Source: Onchocerca lupi
Taxonomy: Eukaryota; Nematoda; Chromadorea; Rhabditida; Onchocercidae
Assembly (NCBI GenBank): GCA_028564675.1
Contig: JAOVVO010000015.1
Location: 186,001 to 250,000 of the forward strand
DNA: 64,000 bases
Direction: 5' to 3'
Of this stretch, positions 38,508 through 51,352 are shown one piece after another. The notes beneath the pieces were generated by a model. The model worked only from the letters and a program-made list of their open reading frames with translations. It did not search any database and was not told where the DNA came from. Within the stretch, counting starts at the first letter, position 1; each line of letters begins with the position of its first letter. The translations under genes and the position numbers were made by a program.

Positions 38508-40370
38508 TTAGGTCATAATACTATTTTTAACTTTTCTTTTACCGCCTTTGCGAACTTTCTTCTTTGATATGCTTTTTATGCTTCTACCAAACGGCATGTG
38601 ACGAGTACGTTGTGTCGAAATAGTTCTCACTGAACGCTGATAAGTTTCGCTTCTTATCTGCAATTTTTATCTTAAAGAAGTCTTTCCCAGAGATAAAAAT
38701 TCTACGCAATAAATTCTCAATATAATGATGGGAAAACATGGCAAATACCACATAGTACCAATCTTAAAAAGTGACAGACCTATGCTGCAGTGTACCCTAC
38801 CTTGTTTTTCTTCTGCACCCTTTTGACACGTAATCGACGCTTTTTGAAGATAGACCCATCCAGCTGTAGTGCAAATTGCACGGCTTCACTCTCCTTGAAT
38901 GCCACAAAAGCAAAGCCCTTACCACTCCCAGTCCTCGAATCCCGAACTATTCTTACGAAAGAAATATTTCCAGACTAAAACTCGTGCAAAATAGATGGCG
39001 AATTTGACTGATAAAATGTAAATCAATCAAGATTGAAGCAAAGACTGACTGCTAAAAATCAAAAATTCCAGGTGAATTAGTTTTCTTTTTTTGAAAATTT
39101 CATATGTATTATGAAAACAAAGAACCGTTTCAAAATGTGCAATGAGTTCGTTTTCGGATACATCATAAGGTAGATTACCGACAAAAACTGTTGTTCGGCT
39201 ACTGTACTTTCTCTTTGTACAACAGCTATCCACTCTTAATAAATTTCCATCATACTTCTCGCCGTTCCTGATGAAATAATCATCAATAATTCACTGACGA
39301 ATCTGTCATCCAAAATATGTCATCCAGTCCAATAAAAAATTTTCATTGAATATTTAAAATGAAGTTCACTTACAATGCCAGGGCTGCTTCTGTCGACTTG
39401 GCATCTTTAAATTTGACATAAAAAGTCAACGATCGCACATCACTCGGAATATTACGCTTTAAATGCATGATTAAAAACATACAATTAGCAAAAATGAAAA
39501 GATCTTAGATTTTCTGGAAACATTGTCTTTCCAAATTTCAAAAACTGAATTTTAGTACAACCTTTTTCGTGATTTTCTCATTGGAAGCAATACAATGTAG
39601 CCGTACACTCTCAACAACACCGAACTGAGAGAACAATTTTTTGATTCCTTTCCTAGTGCTTGACAAAGGAGCGTTTCCAACAAATACTGTTCGAACATTT
39701 TCTTCCATTGTTACTTCTTTTTTCATTTTCATCTCACTTAAAAATGTAGATAAAAATTTCTTGTATATTCTTTATCGCTGTAAATGTGTCTGAACATAGA
39801 CTAGACAGATCTTTTCTGAAATAGTTTCTAAGGCAATCTGCAAAATAAATCGAAAAAAATCAGAACTGCCGAAAGAAAATATATGCTCACCAAGAGCTTG
39901 ATTCTCGAAGTGAACTTCCCGATGTGAGATCATCAGTTCCATTCAATCCGACTGACTTTGGTTGCAGCTTCTTTTCACCAGTAGGCAATTGAAAACACTG
40001 TAAATAATTATGAATATCGTTTAAGAGAAAAAAACTATGATTTCAAAACAAACACATATTTTCTGCTTTCAAGGCACGCATTTGTAAATAAAACTCAGAG
40101 CTTCATGACTTGTAAAGTATTTGCATCTGCTTTTTCACATATTTTCTATTCTGATAATAACAACTGAAATTCTGAAACAGAAAAAATTGGAAAAAATAAG
40201 CTTACCTGGGATTTATTAATACGCTTCTTAAACAAAGTCACTGACTCATTCTTCCTTGATTCAGTTTCCTTCTTTCGTTTCCGACCTTTACTGTCAGTTG
40301 CAGTATTACTTCCCTTCTTCACAAGAAGATTCGATATTGCTCCCGGGTAATAGCCCGTTATCGATCCCAT
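38508..40370 (-). CDS. RBM34: RBM34-like RNA-binding protein, two RRMs
   Basis: Seven minus-strand exons: 40206-40370, 39891-39997, 39562-39736, 39374-39456, 39126-39267, 38801-38974 and 38508-38657. They join in phase to about 331 residues, ATG 40370 to TAA 38508. The order is a basic N-terminal region (GRKRKKETES, likely nuclear localisation), RRM1 starting at RTVFVGNAPLS (about residue 106), RRM2 starting at TTVFVGNLPYDV (about 202) with RNP1 GKGFAFVAF, then a lysine/arginine-rich tail ending SKKKVRKGGKRKVKNSIMT. Two adjacent RRMs with a basic tail and a central RVD linker match RBM34/yeast Nop12, nucleolar factors linked to large ribosomal subunit maturation. The third exon uses acceptor ttttaag, because the nearer AGs upstream leave stops in frame. 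It lies 1.07 kb downstream of the TGN38-like gene on the same strand, too far to call an operon. Confidence 0.85.
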
Positions 40371-41439
40371 TCTCAAAATACACCAAGCTAGGGATGCGTC
40401 ATGATTTACATTTTATAGCTATGCTAAATTATAAACGTATGCAATCACCCGATCTTCTTTTCATTCTAACTTGAAAACCTCCATCCATATCAGCTACTAC
40501 GCCAAGTTACTCATTCTAAAGAATGTATGGTGATCAACTTACTAGGAACAAATACCGATAATAGAAATTAAGAAGGAAAATATAGAATTCTCCAATGATT
40601 GCTCAATATCCTGTACACTTCAAAGGTAAAGACACCGATCTAATAATTTGTAATCGAAATACAGTAATTTAGCAATTGCTACATAATACAATGCATAATA
40701 CTTTATTTCGAAATATTTATTCGAATAACATATTATGTATAAAAATATTGCGACATAAAATAACTTACTGAAAACAACTCAATGATGACTCTGTACATTT
40801 TTCAACTTATTTTTTATCACTAAAATGATAACTTACACATTGTTTTTAGAATTAATTAAGTGTATGCAATATTATATACAAGAAGGATTTTCACGAAAAA
40901 AAAAAAGACTTAGTATAAGACTATAGTCATAGTCTTTTAGCAGAAGGAATAGAAGGATGCTTGAGAAGCGAACACTAATAAAGGAGAAATTTTAAAAACA
41001 AGGGAGAAATGATGAAGAAAAAAACTCTGAGAGCAAACAAAAACTAGCGAAAGATAAAATTCGTTAATATGGTGATGAAGGAATGAAAATGAATTAAACT
41101 GAGATCGCACAATACAAACTAAAAAGCAATGAAAAACAGTTAATCGAAATATGCTTCGAGCAAATACGGTAAACGAAGGAAATATAACAGCACTGTACCG
41201 GTTCAAAAAATTTATAATATAGACCAAGTTCTACATTAAATCTTTAATGCATAACGAATGCTTCTAAATGGCATGACATCGAATAAGGCATTTCCAGCGA
41301 TTCAATAATCATCTTTTAATAATCTGAAATATCAGCATAAAAGATAAACAAAAATTCCCATACGGTTTGTAAAATGAACTTACCATAGCACAAGAACAAT
41401 TTGATTTATTTTTAGTCTGGATCTTCTATACAGATAATT
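40371..41439. other. Intergenic, between RBM34-like start and TGN38-like stop
   Basis: This holds the 3' flank of the TGN38-like gene and the 5' flank of the RBM34-like gene, both minus strand. A possible trans-splice or cis acceptor (tccctag, about 40388-40394 on the minus strand) lies shortly upstream of the RBM34 ATG. Nothing else is recognisable. Confidence 0.4.
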
Positions 41440-42836
41440 TTAACTAAATTTACTTAAATGACTCGAATAAGTTACATTCATAGGCTCGAATCCACTATCA
41501 TCATGCTGGCTCAGACGTCTATAGCGATGAGCTGCTCGTCGTGTACTGCTTGAAGGCCTACGCCCTTCAATAATGAAGCCTAAAAATACAACATTCACAA
41601 TGTTCAAAAAATGTAACAAATAAGGCAAACATCGATCGAAATATCTTGTACTGACTAATAATTTGTGAACTGTTCCGAAAAAAAAAAAGGAAAACTTCTC
41701 TAAATGAATATCAGAAACTTCGAAGAGTAAACAAAAAACCAAGAATCTTCTTCTTGTTGTGCGAGGCAACGTATAGGCAAACAATAATGGTACCAAATAC
41801 AGCGATGTAGTAAAGAAAATGAGTGTCTTCAGGTTCATCAAACTCATCAATCCCTGCGAATGTCTAAACTGTAACATTATTAACAAAAGCATTTTAAAGA
41901 AAGCGTGCATAGGAACTAAGCTATTATGATATAAAACATAATCAAATAGAGACCCTGCTATCAATACTTAATTTGATTTGAGAAGTCGGTAATACTAAAT
42001 TATGAAATAATTCAAATTACCGTCTTCATTTTCATCCGGTTTATGATATCCCTTGAAACACTGAAGTCTTCTTTGTTATTGAAGTTCCCATTACCTTGAT
42101 TATTCCTCTATAATAATTGGGATATTATGACAAACTCCCATTTCCTGTTGCTCAACAATAATGACAATGAAAACATCTGGAAACATTTATTCAAAAAATA
42201 ACAAGCAATAACCTGGAGTGGCAATGAAAGATCAGCAAACCCACTGGAAGTTTGTAGGCCAAGATGTTCTTGTTTCAACTGCTGTTGATTGGTTGAGGTA
42301 AGAAAAACATGTCGCGTTAATGTTTGCGCAGTTTGTGCAGGTACCACCTGTGCTTTCGCTGCTAGTTCTGCTGGTGATGGAGCATGCTGTACTTGTAGCG
42401 GCATTGATGATGTTAATATAGTCATATTATTCATATTCTAAGCAAAAACAAATTAACTTAATGTCTAAATATTGAAAAATGAATTCTCTAATTAAGTTAA
42501 AATAAAACTGACATTGTTTCTGACTAAAAGGATGTTAGTGAAGATTAATTTTTACATTTTTAGTACCAGCTGCAATCCATGTAACAGTTGCTTGAACCAT
42601 TTGGTTCTTTTGGATCATTGGGTCATGCAATTTCGTACCTACAAAAATACTACTAATTATATGTACATAGTACGAAGAAACAACAAAAACTGCTAAAAAT
42701 CATTATATAGACAAAAAATTTTGACTGAAGAATGATTTGTCTCACCGTTAATTTCTTTTAAACTATCACTGCCATTTGTAAACAGCCAATCATATAAAAA
42801 ACAGAACAACAGCAATAAAAACCACTGGAATCCCAT
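41440..42836 (-). CDS. TGN38/KCT2-like type I membrane protein
   Basis: Six minus-strand exons: 42746-42836, 42556-42638, 42213-42437, 42021-42107, 41740-41863 and 41440-41579. They are in phase and give about 249 residues from ATG 42836 to TAA 41440. An N-terminal signal peptide (MGFQWFLLLLFCFLYDWL) precedes a Gln/Thr/Ser-rich luminal region of about 140 residues. Next come an acidic stalk (DEFDEPEDTHF), one membrane helix (about residues 178-195) and a basic cytosolic tail. The junction VASHNKKKIL-GFIIEGRR and the tail motif HRYRRLSQHDDS resemble TGN38/TGOLN2 and KCT2, which cycle between the trans-Golgi network and plasma membrane. YRRL (223-226) fits the YxxPhi endocytic signal equivalent to YQRL of TGN38. 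The luminal half is poorly conserved, as usual for the family. The fifth exon requires the AG of tttag at 41864-41865; using the upstream cag would leave a stop. Confidence 0.78.
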
Positions 42837-42874
42837 TACGAATCTCTTTCTTCTATTTACTTGTTCGATACACT

Positions 42875-42876
42875 CT
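42875..42876 (-). promoter_or_regulatory. Candidate spliced-leader acceptor, TGN38-like gene
   Basis: The AG of gattttacag lies 38 bases before the ATG with no intervening ATG. In nematodes such an outron acceptor near the start often receives a spliced leader. It could equally be a cis acceptor for a non-coding first exon. Confidence 0.4.
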
Positions 42877-43733
42877 GTAAAATCAATCTTCCGTTGTTAA
42901 AGAACTGATGTCACTTTGGTACATGTTCACAAATCTGCAATACATACAAAAACAATTGACTTATGATACAAGATTGATAACAATTCAAAAGACTGAAGCC
43001 ATGACTTCTGGAAATTTATAGTACAACTTTAAACTAACATAGAGAAGAGACGAGGCAGTGGAAAAATCGAATAGTATTAACAAACTATTTTAAAAACTTT
43101 CAAAAAAATCACCACAAAAACAAAACTGGTTGAATGGACTAATAAAATTCAATTCAATACGAAAGACTATTAACAAACAGTATCAATGTTGACAAATACT
43201 GCTAATATTTAATCTCTGTTTGTACTAATAATTTAGCTGTTCAATTAATTTCTCGACTGCTTCACTGTGATTTGTTTCTACGAAGTTTCCCCATTTCTAT
43301 TAATATCGCATCTTAACTACCATTATTCCCTTCGTTCTCAACTACTACCAATAATATTTTTAATTCCCATATCAAAAAACTTCGAAGCTCAGTTTACCCT
43401 TGGTCAGTTACATCTGAATCCAGTTGTTTCCCCAAATCGACTTACTACTTTAAATTTCCACCACTTCACAATTGGAAAACTTGCACGATTTCATTCCCGT
43501 TGCATGCAAAACTGTTGGCACACCTTAGCAGTTGATTAATGTTTTAGCTATTCAAGCGCATTGGTTTAATGGTGAGACGAGGATTTGGTGAATGTTTTTG
43601 TCGTTTTTATCAGTTTTTTCGTTATCCCACTTTTTTATCATTCTTGTTGATATCTCATAGTTATATCACATTTCGTGCTCTTTTCTTTTCAACTGTTAAA
43701 AAATATAGTTTTTCAAACTTCATGATTTTTTCC

Positions 43734-43735
43734 AG
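43734..43735 (+). promoter_or_regulatory. Candidate spliced-leader acceptor, UQCRC2-like gene
   Basis: The AG of gattttttccag has a strong pyrimidine tract and lies 38 bases before ATG 43774, with no ATG between them. Confidence 0.45.
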
Positions 43736-43773
43736 ATTTTCTGAATCTCCTGCTTCAAACATCGTAGATCGTC

Positions 43774-46565
43774 ATGATTTCACGTCAGTGGTACACAATT
43801 TCTGTAAGTTTCTTTTTTACTTTTGTGAAGCAGTAGGAAATCTAATTGGGTAGTGTTCTGTTTCACACTATAACAAAATTGAATTAATGTAAAATTAAAA
43901 AGAGAAGTTAGCACTAATTTTTATTTAGCCAGTTTAGTTTTCATTCTAATATAAATCTTTAAGCTGTATCTGATTATTCCGTAGTCCACCGTTTACATAG
44001 AGTTTTTTCATTGTGAATGGAGTCTTTGATTCGTCTTAATGGGGAGTTCATAGCCATTTTGAGATTTGAATTCAAATTTGCATTGATTTCAGAAACGCCT
44101 TGCGTCTGCTAGTGTACCTGCTCGAAACGCTGTCATTCACGCCGAAGAGAAGGTACACTTATTTTCAGTGCAATAATTTGAATAACTGAGTTGATTGATG
44201 TTAATGTACTTCTTTAAGATATCGCGATTACCAAATGGATTGACAGTTGCTTCGGTGGATCTCGGCGGTCCAATCGCTCAGCTTGTAGTGGCATATCGGG
44301 CAGGAACGCGATATGAAATGCCTGATGAAGCAGGTTTGGTCCATCAGATTCGAAATTGCATTGGAGGTGATTCTCAAAGATATTATGGTGCACAGTTACT
44401 TTGGCAGTGTGGTTCCGCAGGCGCTAATGTGGTGAGTTTGACAAATACTTATGAAAAAATTTTTATCGATCACACTCATTTGCGCTGCTCTTTAGATGAA
44501 GGAAAGACATTATTTTAAAGAAATTTGCGGATAATCTATTTTGTTAAGTCTTAGAAGGAATTTCCAGAAACTTGAGAGTCGTTTCAGAAATATTGGCGTT
44601 AGAGAATTTCAGAATGCAATGATGACACGCGATTTGCTTGCAGTGCAGATGTCAGTGATTAGAGATCGTGCGGCGGTAGGATTATCTTTATTAGGAGAGT
44701 TGGCTCAACCAGCATTTAAACCATGGGATGTTGAAGACTTTAGGGAAACAGTAATGATCGATCGCAGTTATCTTAAAGCGTACGACAAGCTTATGGAGCA
44801 TTTACATGACGTAATATTTCGATTTATCGATCTTACTAATGTTATATTTTTCGTAAAATGTTGATCGGAGATATATTTAGTGCTTTGTGTTATGCAATTG
44901 TTTATACCAAATATAAGTAATATATACCAATCTTTAGGCGGCTTTTCGAAATGGTTCTCTTGGAAATTATTTATACGCGAAGAAAAAAAGTATTGGCAAA
45001 TTCAGTCACCGCAAGATGGAAAAATTTGCCGTACATTTTTGGCATATTTAACAAATTGCCTTTTATATCTTGCATGAAATAGTTATTTTCCATATTCTGT
45101 CGAAAATTCACTACTATCGTAATTATATTCTCTGCACTATTTTTCAGGCTTCGCAAATGGTGACTGGAAATGCTGTGCTTGTAGGAGTGAATATTACGCA
45201 TGATCAAATATTAGATTATGCGGGTACTCAATTCACGTTACCTGAAGGAAATTCAATTTCACCAAAACCATCTCCATATTATGGCGGAGAGAAACGTAAT
45301 AAAAGTTTAATTAAAGAAGCTCATGTTGCGATTGCTGGTAGAGGAGCTTCTTTGAAAAATCTTAAGGTAATCATTGAAGAAAAATCGCTTGCGATAACCA
45401 ACCCATCCTTTTTTTCTGTCATTCAAGAATAATCGGAAATACTAGTAACAAGCCTTCTGATGCAGAAGTGCTATTTCCCATAGCATATGACGCGAGACAT
45501 AATCAAATGCATAATGTATCTATATGTTATATATTCATACTCTTTATATCTTCACTGGGGAATTCTGAGTCAAAGGCAGTGAATCAAATTACAGATTTCA
45601 GAGTTTAGCCGTACAAGCAATTTTGAGCGCTGCTATTGGTCAGAGTGCTGCAGCAAAGTATGCTATTGGACAAGGAACAGTAACAAAAGCAGTCTATGTA
45701 AGTTGCACTTGTGCATTTTTTCTAGGTTTGTGTATGTTTATTTGTATTTTTTTACAGAAAACACTAGAATTCGGTAACCAGTATTATCAATGTTGGTATA
45801 TAGAGAATTGAATCTATTATTCCTTCAGAAAGCCTCAAGCGGTTATCCGTTCGGTATCTCTGCTATATCGGAAGTATATGCAGATGAGGGGCTTGTTGGT
45901 GTTTATATCGTTTCCGAAGCCGATCACATCGGCCCTCTTTGTGATGCAGCAATAAGAGCCTTAAAATCATTCACAATTGATGATTCTGCGTTCCAAGCAG
46001 CGAAGTTAACATTTTTTTTTTCTTTTTGTTCCTTTTTTCTGCCTACTCCTCAATTTATCATTATTTCATGAAAAAGCTTCTACAACAATGAACTCTTTTG
46101 TCCTGTATTTGACTACTGATTCAGAAACATCGCTAAAATGAACGTTCTAAATCGAGCCGAATCAGCTGAAAATATGGCACTAGATCGCGCTGCGCAGATA
46201 CTTGCAACTGGTGAAGCAAGAACTGTTTCTGATTTATTGCGAGAAATAGCGTCCATCGGCATGGATGACATTACTAAGGTTGGCATGGAGAGAATTCTTT
46301 ATTACAAACAATGCATTGCTTTTGATGACATTTCTGCCAAAAGCTTGAAGTTTACTTCGAACTTTGAAATTTCTTTCCGCTACTTTTTACAACAAAATAT
46401 CATGAATAGTTCATAACAACATTGATTCTAGCGCTTAAATTTTGTTAATTTAGTTAAGCCAATATATAATTGTCCTAATTGCAGGCAGCGGATCAGATGA
46501 AATCAAAGCTTACGTTAGCTTCTTATGGAAATATTTATCAAGTACCTTACCTCGATCAGTTGTAA
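43774..46565 (+). CDS. UQCRC2: Cytochrome bc1 complex core protein 2 (M16 family)
   Basis: Ten exons in phase: 43774-43803, 44093-44152, 44219-44431, 44568-44810, 44938-45030, 45148-45366, 45602-45697, 45829-46004, 46125-46278 and 46485-46565 (TAA). They give about 454 residues, the usual length for this subunit. The N-terminus MISRQWYTISKRLASASVPA looks like a mitochondrial presequence. ISRLPNGLTVAS and AYRAGTRYEMPDEAGLVHQI begin the first M16 domain. The protease zinc motif HxxEH is not kept, as expected for core 2. YYGGEKRNKSLIKEAHVAIA, AVQAILSAAIGQ and the C-terminal ASYGNIYQVPYLDQL match the second domain. Core 2 is a matrix-side structural subunit of respiratory complex III. The very short first exon is chosen because it ends at a canonical gtaagt in the right phase. 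It is divergent from the TGN38-like gene. Confidence 0.9.
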
Positions 46566-47796
46566 AATGCGGTATTATTTTGTGAAGCAAACTCTGTATT
46601 AATCAAAAAAATTATACCAACAACAATTGGTGTTGTAAACTTAGTGTTTCCTGGTACAGATTCATGTGATTAGTGCTACTGACTTTTTGAAATGTTGTAC
46701 GAAACTATAATGATATGTTCGATGAACTAATTTTTTTGAGCCGCTCTTGTTTTCCTTTTTTTGTTTTTGTATTGCCTCACCCTGTCTAGATAGGTTCTTC
46801 CGGCCTCATTGAAATATGTTTAGATTAGTTCAGATTCATTTCATTATTTCCAGACCTTTTTTTTTCAAATTTTGAGCCTTCCAATTTTAGATCATAAGCT
46901 GTTAAAATTAATTTCCTTGTACATGTTTGAAGCTGTGAGCAATTATAAATACTAGTGTTTTCTTTGTTATCTGTTTGATTTTAATACTTTTCTGTGTCTC
47001 AGTATTCGGGGCATACAGCGAAATCAGTGATTCATATTGCTTCTGGATACTAGATAGATGAATCGGTGCAACTATCAAGTACTGTTTGAGAACACCAGTA
47101 CATAATTAGTGATATTTATTGGACGACACAGTTTCGTAAATAACATATGGCCAGAGCAGTCAAATAAAAATAATGAACATTTAGACATACACTTTTGATT
47201 GATTATCGAATTTTCATGTTTTTTTTCTATAATGCTCTGAAGAAGGACCGTTGAGAGAAAAAGAATAAGAAGTAGTGGACATTAAAAAGCTTTTAGTAAA
47301 AAGTGGCTATGAAGTTTTGGACCTAGGTGGAAATAATCGATGTATTTAATTGATTAAGCCACATTAGAAAGAAGCAATATGTTTGTGAAAGAGTTCTGGG
47401 GATAAAAGAAAGATGAAGAATGAGGAGAGAAGAAGTTTGATGAAACTGAAGTTTGCAAGAGTCCACTCATATTCTCATGTTTCCACACATTGTTGTTTCT
47501 GTCGAAAAGGTAATGTGAAACTGATGAATATGAAGGGGAATTCATCCCAACAAAATTCAGAAAAAGTATGGTAGCTTGACCTTGTCACGTAAAATTTGAA
47601 AAATTGCGAAAAATAAGGAAGTACAGTTCATTCATACGGTTCCAGATAAAAAAAATACAATTCGAGAACAGATTATTTAATATTGGCAAAGATGTGTAAT
47701 GTTTGAGAGTGAGATCATTGTGGGTGATCCGCTGCACAAATATTCGATTACCAACAATAAAAGCGAAAGAAAAGTTGTTGCAGTGCAGGGATAGTT
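46566..47796. other. Intergenic, UQCRC2 to fucosidase
   Basis: This is the 3' flank of the UQCRC2-like gene and the 5' flank of the fucosidase gene. An AATAAA-like signal (AAATAAAAATAA) lies near 47164. No additional exon was recognised on either strand. Confidence 0.5.
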
Positions 47797-50700
47797 ATGA
47801 ATACTCCTAGCTTCAGAGTTTTTCTCCTATTAATTAACATTGATGCTCAACAATGGATACAAGCAAAAAATTATTTGGTAGGCAACATATTTTTGATAAG
47901 AATTAGAATGATACGAGATTTCTCTGAGAGAAAAAAAAACAGTTTGAAGTATTCAGATTCGCTGTTATGTACATGTTTAATTTTTAGTCCCGAAATGAGG
48001 CAATATTTTTCTTTTCACCATCATTTATTACTTAAATAGAAATCTTCGTTACAAATCTTACTAATGATATTTAAGATTTTGAAATTCCTAGTAACTAAGC
48101 AAGCTATTAAGCTGTTAATTCTTATAATTACACAAGTTAACGGACTAAAACAATTCAGCCAACTTGGGATTCAATCGATTCAAGACCAATACCGCAATGG
48201 TATCAAAATGCCAAACTTGGTATATTTTGTCATTGGGGAATTTATTCAGTGCCAGCAATTCAGTAAGTGATTCTATACCTATCTTTTAATTAATTTACAA
48301 GAAATAGTTGAACTTCTCGATTTTTCTTCCGGAAAAAAAATTGTGTAATCATATTGTTTATATTGTTGAATACAATGTTCGTTCACATTGTGAATGATGC
48401 TTTTAGTTCGGAATGGATGTGGTACGCATGGAAAGTATCAAATAACTCAGATATTATCCAGTACATGAAGAAATATTACAAACCGGATGTTACCTATGCC
48501 GATTTTGCTCAAGATGTATGTCCAATTTTACAGTTCCAATGCTAATCTTACTAAAGAGTAAAAATGCTCAAAAATCTCACGAATTTTCATTTTGAAGTTT
48601 CGATTTTCTTCAAGTTTCCTTGGAAAATTCAAAATTTTATGAAAGCTATAAAGTACGCAGTGAGGAAATTCATAGAATTTCAGTTCACAGCTGAACACTT
48701 CAACACTTCCATGTTTCGAGATATCGTAGAAGCATCTGGAGCAAGGTAAGTTTCTTCGCTTTTCATTAGTATGAATTTCATTAATCAAATATGCTACAAA
48801 TTGTACTGTAATTTCTTATGCAAAAAACGATCCGTTTAAAGATATTTTGTGTTCACAAGCAAACATCATGAAGGCTTCACGATGTGGCCAAGCGCAACCT
48901 CCTGGAACTGGAATTCAGTTGATATTGGCCTGCACAGAGATATCGTTGGTATGAAATCTGCTTATTTCATTTCAAATTTTTTTTTCTTTAGAATGATTTT
49001 AACTTGAATCATTTTCCGATCGAAATTACGATTGTTTATATTTTACGTATATCTTTGCTATTCACTAGAATATGTAAAAATCTATTATCATTTCTTTTCT
49101 TGTTGACGTCTTTTTCAGTTCTCTGATTACGATTACTTTTGAACGTTTAATTACAGCAAAGTGTCTTTCTTGCTTTCTAAATATAGCTACAGGTGAATTA
49201 AAGAATGAATTTCTGGAATCCAAAGTTCGTTTTGGTCTATATTTCTCTCAATATGAGTGGTTTAATCGCTATTATATTAATGATCGCAAATATGGCACCG
49301 CTGACTACGTAAAGGCTAGTGATTCTAGTTTTACTTTTATTGTAATATTAAAAATCATTGAAAATTTCGCCAATTAATTAACTGAAAAATGAAATTGCAG
49401 TATGTATCATACCCACAAATGTTGGAAATAGTGAAAAATTACGAACCAGAAGTTATTTGGAGCGATGGAGACTGGGAAATGAGTGATGATTATTGGAAGT
49501 CAAAAGAATTTATTGCATGGCTTTATAATTCAAGGTTGAAAATCTGCACTTTTAATAATGCTGAATACAATTGTTTTTCATTAAAAAATTGTGGCAGTCA
49601 ATACTTTTTTTTTTTTTTGCCTGATCAAATAAAATGGATATCGGAATCATTTGAAGTCTCAAAATGAGTTTTACGTCCTCCACTATCATTTTCAACTGGA
49701 GTTTATGTTCATATTTTTAGCCCAGTGAAAGATACAGTAGTAGTGAATGATCGATGGGGTGAAGGCATCTCCGGTAAACATGGAGGTTTCTTAACATATT
49801 CAGATCACTTTGATCCAGGTTTCTTCTTTTCAAAGTTGCTAAAATGAGGAAGAGCGGCAAATTTGCATCAAAATTTATAAAGTTCTGCTCAAGGATTTAT
49901 TCATGAACTAATTATAAGTTTGAAGGCAGAAATATATGATGGAAAATGTTGATTGATTACAGGTTATTTGTTAAAACGCAAGTGGGAAAACTGTCTTACA
50001 CTTGATAAAAAATCATGGGGATATCGTCGAAATATGCGAGTAAATTATTCTTTTACCAGAATTTGTTAAGTAGTCCATTATACTAATTATTATACGTGGG
50101 ATTTTACTTTATTCAGCAAATGAAGAAAATTAGTGCTATTCAAATTTCTCACAGCAGAATATAGGAAAAGATTAGCTAAAAATATATTATTTTTTCGAAA
50201 AAGAAAAAGAAAAGTGGAAGAAATAGAAAGGGCAAAATCTCGGAAGAATATTATCAAGTTTTGGAAATGATAATGGTGGAGAAGCCGGAGAAAAACTTCC
50301 AAGATTTAAAAAATTTAGAGTGAAGACGTAAACACGGTGTCATATCTCATTAGTCAACTAGTGAGAACTATTGCTTGCAATGGAAACATGCTGTTAAATA
50401 TTGGTCCAGATAAATCCGGAATGATAGCGCCCATTTTTGAGGATCGACTCCGTGAATTTGGTAGATGGGTAAAGCGCAATCAGGAAGCCATTTTTGACAC
50501 TTACCCATGGATGTATCAAAATGATTCTCTTTATATTTGGTAAGCATTTTCAATATTTGATAAACTTCATGATTATATGGAACTGTTGTAAACATGTTCA
50601 CAAGCTGATCGTTAATTTCTAATTAAAGGTACACAATAAGTCCACCAAGCGAATACAGAGTGAGACATGACACAGCTTTTGTACAACACGTGGAGAATTC

Positions 50701-50913
50701 CAAACTTTATGCATTTTTCCTCAAATTCCCGATCAATGATACCGTCACACTGTCTTCTGTACTTTACACATCAACGGTTAGTTGCATCATTGTCTGGATT
50801 ATAATTGTTGTTCCGCAATTTCCCAGAACAAACGTGTTGGTGAAAAAACACAGCAGCAAAAATGTTTCCATTCCTTTATTAGATTTCTGGAAATTTAATT
50901 GATCGAATATTTT

Positions 50914-50950
<37 letters not shown>

Positions 50951-51352
50951 AATATTTTAGTTGACAGCAGAAGTGCTTCTCGATTTTAGTAAGACTGAAT
51001 TTCTTGAAGTGCATGGCATTTCCGGGCATTCAGTAACACTAAGCTTCAAGAAGCATCAAAGACTTGCTGCATTTAGCCCAATCGTTGTTCGAATCAGGCA
51101 TTTTAATGCTATTTATGTAAGTTTAAATATTTAAATTTACTTGATAATTTATTCGGGTTCATAGAAATATCGACATGTGAAGGCGCAATTTGGTATCATG
51201 TTACATGTTTAGTTCCAAAAGTCACTGATCTTCATTCCTTTTTTCTTTTGTTATCATCGACTAAAAACTTTAATTTCTATTTACAGCATGATCCATTCAA
51301 AGACCAAGAACAAAGTGAAGTCCAACGGAGAGCGAGAAATCGTACCAAGTGA
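47797..51352 (+). CDS. FUCA: Alpha-L-fucosidase (GH29)
   Basis: Thirteen exons: 47797-47877, 48159-48262, 48407-48515, 48684-48745, 48842-48948, 49187-49308, 49401-49534, 49721-49818, 49963-50039, 50319-50539, 50629-50776, 50961-51116 and 51287-51352 (TGA). They give about 494 residues in phase. GH29 landmarks run in order: PTWDSIDSRPIPQWYQNAKL, GIFCHWGIYSVP, SEWMWYAW, FTSKHHEGFTMWPS, FGLYFSQYEWFN, and EPEVIWSDGDW with the likely nucleophile Asp near residue 217. VVVNDRWG, SWGYRRNMR, NGNMLLNIGPDKSGM and a beta-rich C-terminal domain follow. The enzyme removes alpha-L-fucose from glycoconjugates in lysosomes or after secretion. The first exon is the weak point: MNTPSFRVFLLL is a modest signal peptide picked for phase and donor. 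The sixth exon could instead end after VK at a GC donor (AAG|gctagt), adding two residues. It is convergent with the aminotransferase gene. Confidence 0.9.
50918..50948 (+). repeat. Poly(A) run in fucosidase intron 11
   Basis: About 31 consecutive A in the intron 50777-50960, ending 12 bases before the acceptor. The acceptor ttttag itself is intact. Confidence 0.9.

Larger units (their letters stand above)
42837..43773. promoter_or_regulatory. Divergent promoter region
   Basis: 938 bp separate the start codons of the TGN38-like gene (minus) and the UQCRC2-like gene (plus). The region must hold the 5' control of both, or one shared bidirectional promoter. No defined element can be named from sequence alone. 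Confidence 0.55.

Noticed and set aside
41440..41964. Long 174-codon minus-strand frame across the TGN38-like gene
   Set aside because: Only its last part is used. The hydrophobic stretch upstream is an intron and a shifted reading of exon 5; the phase-consistent splice gives a better protein.
45070..45207. Extended frames upstream of the UQCRC2 exon at 45148
   Set aside because: The family similarity starts exactly after the acceptor ttttcag, so the upstream part is intron read-through.
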